17,355 nt of DNA, taken from positions 1-17,355 of the forward strand of contig DATCLC010000034.1 of the NCBI GenBank assembly GCA_036564135.1. The letters run 5' to 3'. The notes under the pieces are model-generated. The model had not been told where the DNA came from, did no database searches, and was given only the letters and a program-made list of their open reading frames with translations. Made by a program: the position numbers and the translations under genes. Source of the DNA: RSA11 sp036564135 (GTDB taxonomy: Bacteria; Actinomycetota; Thermoleophilia; Solirubrobacterales; 70-9). Numbering within the stretch: the stretch's first letter is position 1; every line of letters begins with the position of its first letter. Below are positions 9,181-14,976 of this stretch, in pieces.

Positions 9181-9300
9181 CCACGCCTGACCCGCCCAAC
9201 CGGCGACCGGCGACCGGCGACCGGCGACCGACGACCCGGCGAAGCGCCAACGCCGGCACCACCAGGAGCAAGCTGGCAGCTGGCAGCTGGAAGCTCGCAG
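9181..9300. repeat. Right compound heptamer repeat, inverted copy
   Basis: Reverse-complement copy of the left element, occupying most of the infB-ylxP spacer and stopping at the infB stop codon. It contains four GGCGACC units and one GACGACC (9202-9236), the core (about 9237-9269), and AAGCTGG, CAGCTGG, CAGCTGG, AAGCTCG units (9270-9297). Bases 9195-9275 align without gaps to the reverse complement of 8701-8781 over 81 bp with 3 mismatches. Relative to the left copy, two CAGCTTC-type units next to the core are missing. Confidence 0.93.
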
Positions 9301-11556
9301 CTATTCGAGCTTCTGCTCGACCTGCTTGGTGCGGAAGACCTCGAGCACATCGCCGACCTTGATATCGGCGAAGTTCTCGAGCACGATGCCGCACTCCTGG
9401 CCGGCCTCGACCTCGGCGACGTCGTCCTGGAAGCGGCGCAGCGAAGCGATCGCGCCGGTCCAGATCACCGTGCCGTCGCGCACGAGGCGCGCCTCCGCGT
9501 TGCGCGCGACCTTGCCGTCCGTCACCTCGCAACCGGCGATCGTGCCGACGCGCGAGGCCTTGAACGTCTGCTTGACCTCGGCCTGGCCCAGGGCCTCCTC
9601 GACCTCGACGGCCTCGAGCATGCCCTCCATCGCGGCCCGTAGGTCCTCGGTGACCTTGTAGATCACGGAGTACGTCCGGATCTCGACGCCCTCACGCTCG
9701 GCGGCACGCCGGGCGTCGGCGAGCGGGCGGACGTTGAAGCCGATGATGATCGCGTCGGAGGCCGCCGCCAGCATCACGTCGGACTCGTTGATGCCGCCGG
9801 CCGCCGCGCGGATGATGTCGATCCGCACCTGCTCCTGCGGGACCTTGGCGATCTCGTCCTGGAGCGCCTCCAGCGAGCCCGCCACGTCCGCCTTGAGGAC
9901 GATGTTGAGCTCCTTGAGGTCGCCCTCCTGAGCCTTCGCGAACACCTCGTCGAGCGTGACCTTGCGCGCCTGGCGACGGGCGAGCTGCTCGGCCTTGAGT
10001 CGGTGCAGGCGCTCGCCGGCGATCTGCCGCGCGCGGCGGTCGTTCTCGACGACCTCGACGCGGTCGCCCGCCTCGCAGACGCCGTTGAAGCCGAGCACCT
10101 CGACGGGGTCGCCCGGGCGGGCCTCCTTGAGGCGCGCGCCGTTGTGGTCCTGCATCGCTCGCACGCGGCCCCACTCGTGGCCGGCGACGACCGCGTCGCC
10201 GATACGGAGGGTGCCGCGCTGGATCAGCACGGTGGCCACCGGGCCGCGCCCCTGGTCGAGGTGCGACTCGATCACGGTGCCCGACGCGGGCGCGTCGGGG
10301 TTGGCGCGCAGCTCCTCAACCTCGGCGACCAGCAGGATCATCTCGAGCAGCTCGTCGAGGCCCTCGCCGGTCTTCGCCGAGACGTTCACGAAGATCGTGT
10401 CGCCGCCCCAGTCCTCCGGGGTGAGGCCCTGCTGCGCCATCTCGCCCTTCACCTTGTCCGGGTTGGCGTCCGGCAGGTCGATCTTGTTGATGGCGACGAT
10501 GATCGGCACGTCCGCAGCGCGGGCGTGGTCGATCGCCTCCACCGTCTGCGGCATCACGCCGTCGTCGGCCGCGACGACCACGACGACGATGTCGGTGACG
10601 TCGGCACCGCGGGCTCGCATCGCGGTGAACGCCGCGTGGCCCGGGGTGTCGATGAAGCTGATCGTCTTGCCGTCGTGGTGGACCTGGTAGGCGCCGATGT
10701 GCTGCGTGATCCCGCCGGCCTCTCCAGCGGCGACCTCGGTCTGCCGGATCGCGTCGAGCAGCGAGGTCTTGCCGTGGTCGACGTGGCCCATGATCGTGAC
10801 GACGGGCGGCCGCGGCTTCAGATCCTCCTCGGCGTCGTCGTAGACGACCTCCTCGACCTCCTCCTCGGCGGCGCTCACGACCTCGACCTTGCGGTCGAAC
10901 TCGGCTGCGAGCAGCTCGATGGTGTCGTCCGAGAGGGTCTGCGTGAGCGTCGCCATCTCGCCGAGCTGCATGAGCTTCTTGATGAGGTCGGCGGCCGAGA
11001 CGCCGAACGTCTCAGCGACCTCCCGCACGGTGGCGCCGGAATTGACCTTGAGCGCCGGTTCCTCCTGCTCGACCTCGGGCGCCTTCTCCTGCGGCTCCTC
11101 GAGCACGGGCCGACGGCGCCTGCCGCCGCGGCGGCGCGGCGGGCGCGATGGCGCCGGCGGCGCGATGTTGTCGCGCCGCGAGGCCTGCGAGTCGATCACG
11201 ACGCGCCGCTTGCCGCCGCGCTTGCCGCCGTCGACGGGGCGCACGGGCCGCACGGGTCGCTGCTGCTGGCCCTGCTGCCCGCCGTCGCCCTTGGGCGCGC
11301 CATCGCCCTTGGGCGGAGCGGCGGGCTTGGCCGGAGCCTTCTGCGCGGACGCCTGCTTGGTCGCGGCGTCGCCCTTGGCGGGGGCGGCGGCCTTGCCGTC
11401 GCCGGCCCCGTCGCCCAGGGCCTTCGCGACGACGTCCTCCTCCACGCTGGAGGCGGGCGCCTTGACGTCGACGCCCGCCTTCTGCAGCGCGGCGATCAGC
11501 TCCTTGCTCGAGAGCCCTCGCTCCTTGGCGATCTCATGAACGCGCTTCTTTGCCAC
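9301..11556 (-). CDS. infB: Translation initiation factor IF-2
   Basis: GTPase that brings initiator tRNA to the 30S subunit and promotes subunit joining. The 751-residue protein has an IF2_N module at 1-45 (KKRVHEIAKERGLSSKEL), a Pro/Ala/Lys/Gly/Arg-rich linker about 50-150, a second IF2_N-like module about 170-225, then the G domain with GHVDHGKT (257-264), GITQHIGAY (282-290), DTPGH (303-307) and NKID (357-360), followed by the domains II-IV region. The GTG start at 11556 gives the canonical MAKKRVHEIA N-terminus. The best Shine-Dalgarno (GGAGG) lies about 14 nt upstream, inside the last codons of nusA, an unusually long spacing, so termination-coupled re-initiation is likely. The stop is immediately followed by repeat DNA. 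Confidence 0.97.
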   Translation of the reverse strand: MAKKRVHEIAKERGLSSKELIAALQKAGVDVKAPASSVEEDVVAKALGDGAGDGKAAAPAKGDAATKQASAQKAPAKPAAPPKGDGAPKGDGGQQGQQQRPVRPVRPVDGGKRGGKRRVVIDSQASRRDNIAPPAPSRPPRRRGGRRRRPVLEEPQEKAPEVEQEEPALKVNSGATVREVAETFGVSAADLIKKLMQLGEMATLTQTLSDDTIELLAAEFDRKVEVVSAAEEEVEEVVYDDAEEDLKPRPPVVTIMGHVDHGKTSLLDAIRQTEVAAGEAGGITQHIGAYQVHHDGKTISFIDTPGHAAFTAMRARGADVTDIVVVVVAADDGVMPQTVEAIDHARAADVPIIVAINKIDLPDANPDKVKGEMAQQGLTPEDWGGDTIFVNVSAKTGEGLDELLEMILLVAEVEELRANPDAPASGTVIESHLDQGRGPVATVLIQRGTLRIGDAVVAGHEWGRVRAMQDHNGARLKEARPGDPVEVLGFNGVCEAGDRVEVVENDRRARQIAGERLHRLKAEQLARRQARKVTLDEVFAKAQEGDLKELNIVLKADVAGSLEALQDEIAKVPQEQVRIDIIRAAAGGINESDVMLAAASDAIIIGFNVRPLADARRAAEREGVEIRTYSVIYKVTEDLRAAMEGMLEAVEVEEALGQAEVKQTFKASRVGTIAGCEVTDGKVARNAEARLVRDGTVIWTGAIASLRRFQDDVAEVEAGQECGIVLENFADIKVGDVLEVFRTKQVEQKLE

Positions 11557-11565
11557 GAGACGTAG

Positions 11566-13374
11566 TTAAGCCTCCGTGCGTTCGCTGGCTTCCTCAGCCG
11601 CCTCGGGCTCCTCTGAGCCCTCGGCCTGCGCCGGCGCCCCTGCGCCGTCGGCGTCCGCCACCGGCGCCTCGGCGCTCGGCTCGACGTCGTCCGCAACGGG
11701 CTCGGGCGCCTCCTCGGCCGGCGCCTCGGGGGCCTCCTCCGCGGCGGGCTCGGCGGCCTCAGCTTCAGCGGGTCCCTCGGGGCCCCCGCCAGGCTCCTCA
11801 GCCGCGGGCTCGCCCTCCTCCTCGGTGGGCTCCCCGGCGGGCGCGTCAGCGTCCTCGGCCCCGGCGGCCTCGGGCTCGCCGGCCCCAGCGCCGCCCTCGG
11901 CGCCCTCAGCCTCGCCCTCGGCCGGCGCCTCGGCCTCGACGGCCTCACCCTCGCCGCCCTCGGCGGCCTCAGCCTCCGCGGCTTCCTCGGCCTCGGCGGC
12001 CTCCTCGGCCTCCTTGAAGGCGGCCTCCGCGCGCTCGACGAGCGGCGCGACGGTGGCCTCGTCGGCGTCGGGGTCGGCCAGCGTGGCGATCTCGTCGTCG
12101 CTCAGCGACGCGAGGACGTTCACCTGGTTGGTGCTGAAGCGCGCCAGCGCCTGGTGCTGGGGCAGACCGCAGTAGCGGGAGCCCTGCAGCGAGGCGTTCG
12201 GGCAGCGCCGACCGGCGGAGAGCACGGCGGCGCAGCGGCCGTCGGCCTGCTCCTCCTCTTCGAAGGCGCCGATGTCCTCCTGCTGGCTGAACTCGGTCTC
12301 GGAGACGATGTCGACCTTCCAGCCCGTGAGCTTCGCGGCGAGCCGCGCGTTCTGGCCCTCGCGCCCGATCGCCAGGGAGAGCTGGTCATCTGGGACGACG
12401 ACCGTCGCCTCCTTGGTCTCGTCGTCGACGATCACCTCGCGCACGCGCGCCGGCGACAGCGCCTTGGCGACGAAGCGGGCGGGCTCCTCGTTGTACGGGA
12501 TGATGTCGATCTTCTCGCCGCGCAGCTCGGAGACGACCATGCGCACGCGCGAACCGCGCGGGCCGACGCACGCGCCGACCGGATCGACGCCGTCGGCGTG
12601 CGAGACCACCGCGATCTTCGAGCGGAAGCCGGGCTCGCGCGCGACGCCCACGATCTCGACCAAACCGTCGGCGATCTCGGGCACCTCGAGCTCGAACAGC
12701 TGCTTGATGAGCTCCGGGCTGCGGCGCGAGACGACGATGCTCGGTCCCTTGCCCTCGGCCGACACGTCGGTGATCACGGCCTTGATGCGCATGCCGTGGT
12801 CGTACCGCTCGTTCCAGACCTGCTCGGAACGCGGCAGCAGCGCCTCGACACGCTCGCGAAGCTGCACGAGCGTGTAGCGGTTGTCCGACTGCTGGATGAT
12901 CCCGGTGACCAGCTCGCCGACGCGGTCCTGGTACTCCTCGAACATCATCCGGCGCTCGGCCTCGCGGACGCGCTGCAGGATCACCTGCTTCGCGGTCTGC
13001 GCGGCGATACGCCCGAAGTCGTCGGGGGTGACATCGCGCGTCTCGATCTGGTCCTCGTAGGGCGCCAGCATCTCCGGGTCGAGCTCCGGCTCCTCGGGCT
13101 CCTTGAGCTCGCCCGTCTCCGGGTCGATCTCGCGCTCGCGCTGCTCGGCCACCTCGGCCAGCAGCTTCCTCTCGAGCTCCTCCGGAAGGATCAGCTCATA
13201 GACGCGGAAATCCGCGGTGTCGCGATCGAGTTCGACGCGCGCGTAGCGGGCCGCCCCGGGGGTCTTCTTGTAGGCGGAGAGCAGCGCGTCCTCGAGCGCC
13301 GACATCAGGGTCTCTGAGTCGATCCCCTTCTCGGTGGCGAGTTCCCTGATCGCGTCGACGAGCTCGCGGCTCAC
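11566..13374 (-). CDS. nusA: Transcription termination/antitermination factor NusA with extended C-terminus
   Basis: RNA polymerase-associated elongation factor affecting pausing, termination and antitermination. Residues 1-140 form the polymerase-binding N-terminal domain (SALEDALLSAYKKTPG), about 150-215 the S1 domain, 225-300 KH1 (GVDPVGACVGPRGSRV at 262-277) and 305-358 KH2 (LSLAIGREGQNARLAAKLTGWKVDI). B. subtilis-type NusA ends near here; this protein is 602 residues. The extension begins with an acidic stretch, then Cys381, Cys391, Cys402 and His407 spaced C-x9-C-x10-C-x4-H in a zinc-knuckle-like segment, and from about 452 a Glu/Ala/Pro/Gly-rich tail of about 150 residues. The GTG start at 13374 follows GGAGGT by 5-6 nt. 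It lies 67 bp after rimP and 9 bp before infB; no ylxR gene intervenes. Confidence 0.96.
   Translation of the reverse strand: MSRELVDAIRELATEKGIDSETLMSALEDALLSAYKKTPGAARYARVELDRDTADFRVYELILPEELERKLLAEVAEQREREIDPETGELKEPEEPELDPEMLAPYEDQIETRDVTPDDFGRIAAQTAKQVILQRVREAERRMMFEEYQDRVGELVTGIIQQSDNRYTLVQLRERVEALLPRSEQVWNERYDHGMRIKAVITDVSAEGKGPSIVVSRRSPELIKQLFELEVPEIADGLVEIVGVAREPGFRSKIAVVSHADGVDPVGACVGPRGSRVRMVVSELRGEKIDIIPYNEEPARFVAKALSPARVREVIVDDETKEATVVVPDDQLSLAIGREGQNARLAAKLTGWKVDIVSETEFSQQEDIGAFEEEEQADGRCAAVLSAGRRCPNASLQGSRYCGLPQHQALARFSTNQVNVLASLSDDEIATLADPDADEATVAPLVERAEAAFKEAEEAAEAEEAAEAEAAEGGEGEAVEAEAPAEGEAEGAEGGAGAGEPEAAGAEDADAPAGEPTEEEGEPAAEEPGGGPEGPAEAEAAEPAAEEAPEAPAEEAPEPVADDVEPSAEAPVADADGAGAPAQAEGSEEPEAAEEASERTEA
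11600..12021 (-). repeat. Low-complexity Glu/Ala-coding tract in nusA
   Basis: The nusA 3' end consists of imperfect short reiterations of GAG/GCC-type codons (seen on the plus strand as GCCTCGGC-like repeats). It encodes the acidic, probably disordered tail and is prone to slippage in length; the frame stays open throughout. Confidence 0.75.
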
Positions 13375-13379
13375 TGCTT

Positions 13380-13385
13380 ACCTCC
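13380..13385 (-). promoter_or_regulatory. Ribosome-binding site of nusA
   Basis: GGAGGT on the minus strand, 5 nt before the GTG at 13374. It is one of the strongest Shine-Dalgarno matches in the window and fixes the nusA start despite the non-ATG codon. Confidence 0.75.
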
Positions 13386-13441
13386 AGACTTCTTGGACGT
13401 TGCCACGGGGGCTGCGTTCCTCTCGCAACGAATCTCGCTCA

Positions 13442-13870
13442 TCAGACCTCCGGTACCAGGTTCGAGCGGCTGATCCCGGCCAGCGGGATCCGCACGGCGC
13501 CGCCGTCGGAGGAGAGCTCGACCGAATCACCCTCGGCGCCGGTGAGCGTCCCCGTGAAATTGCGCTGTCCCCCGATGGCCTCGCGGGTGCGCACGCGCAC
13601 TCGCCGGCCGATGAAGCGGCGGTAGTGCTCGGGCTTGGTGAGCGGGCGGTCCGCGCCGGGCGAGGACACCTCGAGCGAGTAGTGCTCGAGGAGGTCGCGA
13701 AGCGCGTTGGTCACGCGCTCGCAGAGCGCCAGGTCGACCCCGTCCGGATGGTCGATGCGGATTCGCAGCGACGTGGGCGCGGGGCGCTCAAGCGCGATCA
13801 GCTCGACTTGCGGGTCGAACGCCCGAAGCCTGCTCTCGATCGTCTCCTGAAGTTCCTGCGTATCGCTCAT
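13442..13870 (-). CDS. rimP: Ribosome maturation factor RimP
   Basis: 30S assembly factor, needed for efficient maturation of the small subunit. The 142-residue product has the typical length and two-domain layout: an N-terminal domain with LRIRIDHPDGVDLALCERVTNALRDLLE (about 35-62), then EVSSPGADRPLTKPEHYRRFIGRRVRV (about 66-92), the RimP signature, and an SH3-like C-terminal part (FTGTLTGAEGDSVEL). The ATG at 13870 is preceded by GGAGGGG at 7 nt spacing. It opens the rimP-nusA-infB cluster, the standard order across bacteria, and is preceded by a leader containing a terminator-like hairpin. Confidence 0.96.
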   Translation of the reverse strand: MSDTQELQETIESRLRAFDPQVELIALERPAPTSLRIRIDHPDGVDLALCERVTNALRDLLEHYSLEVSSPGADRPLTKPEHYRRFIGRRVRVRTREAIGGQRNFTGTLTGAEGDSVELSSDGGAVRIPLAGISRSNLVPEV

Positions 13871-13877
13871 TGTGCCG

Positions 13878-13884
13878 CCCCTCC
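13878..13884 (-). promoter_or_regulatory. Ribosome-binding site of rimP
   Basis: GGAGGGG on the minus strand, 7 nt before the rimP ATG. A CCTCC in the upstream leader (within 13965-13969) is complementary to part of it, so sequestration is possible. Confidence 0.7.
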
Positions 13885-13916
13885 ATGTAATCCCCTCCGA
13901 GGACCCGGTTCAAGCC

Positions 13917-13942
13917 AAAAAAATGGTGGGCCCGGGCCCACC
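13917..13942 (-). terminator. Rho-independent terminator (possible attenuator) between dtd and rimP
   Basis: On the minus strand an 18-bp perfect palindrome, GGTGGGCCCGGGCCCACC (13925-13942), is followed by A and seven T residues. A 7-bp GC-rich stem with a CCGG loop plus a T7 tract is a textbook intrinsic terminator, conspicuous in DNA otherwise so GC-rich. It lies about 70 bp after the dtd stop and 47 bp before rimP. It may simply end the upstream unit, or attenuate rimP-nusA-infB if transcription starts at the -10-like element at 13978-13983. Confidence 0.82.
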
Positions 13943-13977
13943 TCGACAGGGTTCGGGTACTCGCAGGAGGTCGTTCG

Positions 13978-13983
13978 AGTATA
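13978..13983 (-). promoter_or_regulatory. Candidate -10 element upstream of rimP
   Basis: TATACT on the minus strand, 5 of 6 matching the TATAAT consensus, just after the dtd stop. No convincing -35 is found at 16-19 bp. A TACTCG/CGAGTA inverted repeat (13958-13963 and 13976-13981) overlaps it and could be an operator. A start about 7 bp downstream would give a leader of about 100 nt. Confidence 0.35.
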
Positions 13984-14011
13984 GCCGTGGGTGGTCGCGC
14001 CGCAGGCTCGT

Positions 14012-14428
14012 TCAGGCCTCCAGCAAGAGCGTCACCGGGCCGTCGTTGACGAGCTCGACGGCCATGTGCGCGCCGAACCGCCCGCCCTGCGCGCCGAGCC
14101 GCTCGCGGAAGCGCTCGTACAGCCGCTCGGCCTGCTGTGGCGGCGCGGCACGGACGAAGCTTGGCCTGTTGCCGCGGCGGGTGTCCCCGTACAGCGTGAA
14201 CTGGCTTACGACGAGCACCTCGCGCTCGCCCAGGGGCTCGTTCATGCGCCCCTCACCGTCGGGGAAGACCCGCAGGTTGCGCACCTTGTCGGCGAGCTTG
14301 TCGGCGACGGCCTCGTCGTCGGAGTGCGTGACGCCGAGCAGCACCAGAAAGCCCTCGCCGATCTCCGCGATCCGCTCGCCGTCGACGGTCACCGAGGCCC
14401 GCTGCACCCGCTGGACGAGCGCCCGCAC
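14012..14428 (-). CDS. dtd: D-aminoacyl-tRNA deacylase
   Basis: Removes D-amino acids (and glycine mischarged on tRNA-Ala) from tRNA, acting as a chirality proofreader. The 138-residue protein starts MRALVQRVQRASVTVDG and has both active-site signatures: SQFTLYG (75-81) and the GPVT cross-subunit motif (130-133) in NDGPVTLLLE. Length is close to the usual 145. The GTG at 14428 is preceded by GGGGGAG at about 3-4 nt. It starts 18 bp after the TPR gene and is followed by the terminator at 13917-13942, so it appears to close the transcription unit that begins upstream of gmk. Confidence 0.95.
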   Translation of the reverse strand: MRALVQRVQRASVTVDGERIAEIGEGFLVLLGVTHSDDEAVADKLADKVRNLRVFPDGEGRMNEPLGEREVLVVSQFTLYGDTRRGNRPSFVRAAPPQQAERLYERFRERLGAQGGRFGAHMAVELVNDGPVTLLLEA

Positions 14429-14446
14429 CCTCTCCCCCGGGGATCG

Positions 14447-14842
14447 CTACGCCGCGTGCCGGGCGCGGTCGCGGTACAGCCGGTAGTCGCGCCGCTGCGG
14501 CTGCAGGTTCGAGGCGAGGGCCAGGTGGTGCCGGGCGCGCTCGGCCTGCCCGGTCAGCGACAGCGCGCGGCCAAGGCAGAAGTGGGCGAAGTCGTTCACA
14601 GGGTGCGTCTCGACGACCGCCTCGAACTCGGTCACCGCCTCGGCGTACTGGCGGTTGCGGAAGTACGCGCGGCCCAGGGCCTCGCGCACGGAGCTCTTCT
14701 CCGGCGCGCGCCGGGCCGCCTCGGCGAGGGGCACGGTCGCCTCCCTGAAGGCGCCGTCCTCGAGCAGCTCGACGCCCCGCCGGTACAGGCGGTACGTGTC
14801 CTCCTCGCCCAGGTCCTCGATGCGCTCGCGCTCGTCGGCCAC
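14447..14842 (-). CDS. Small tetratricopeptide-repeat protein
   Basis: 131-residue helical protein of unknown function. From the GTG at 14842 it reads with an acidic start (ADERERIEDLGEEDTYRLYRRG) and contains about three TPR-like helix pairs: GVELLEDGAFREATVPLAEA, ALGRAYFRNRQYAEAVTEFE and FCLGRALSLTGQAERARHHL, whose Gly/Ala/Tyr/Ala spacing matches TPR consensus positions. The C-terminus is basic (RRDYRLYRDRARHAA). No signal peptide or membrane segment is seen, so it is likely a cytoplasmic adaptor. The frame is open far upstream into coaBC, but that part is out-of-frame coaBC DNA; a GTG at 14884 is an alternative start. No Shine-Dalgarno decides. It sits between coaBC and dtd. Confidence 0.82.
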   Translation of the reverse strand: MADERERIEDLGEEDTYRLYRRGVELLEDGAFREATVPLAEAARRAPEKSSVREALGRAYFRNRQYAEAVTEFEAVVETHPVNDFAHFCLGRALSLTGQAERARHHLALASNLQPQRRDYRLYRDRARHAA

Positions 14843-14976
14843 GTAACCCAGTGTAGGGATGGGGTCGGGTGGCACCGCTCCACCGGTCGGCCCGCCCGCG
14901 CGCTGCGAGCCCAGAACCCGTGACACCTCGTCCGAGCGGGCGTTGAGCCGACCACGCCCCACGGGGCCAAACCGGG

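Noticed and set aside
9144..9350. N-terminal extension of ylxP to 9350
   Set aside because: It would overlap infB and translate repeat DNA; DUF503 similarity begins at the GTG at 9143.
10003..11565. 520-codon plus-strand frame opposite infB
   Set aside because: Same GC-bias shadow; IF-2 on the minus strand accounts for the whole interval.
14956..14967. GCCCC/GGGGC inverted repeat after coaBC as a terminator
   Set aside because: The loop would be too small and no T-tract follows on the minus strand.
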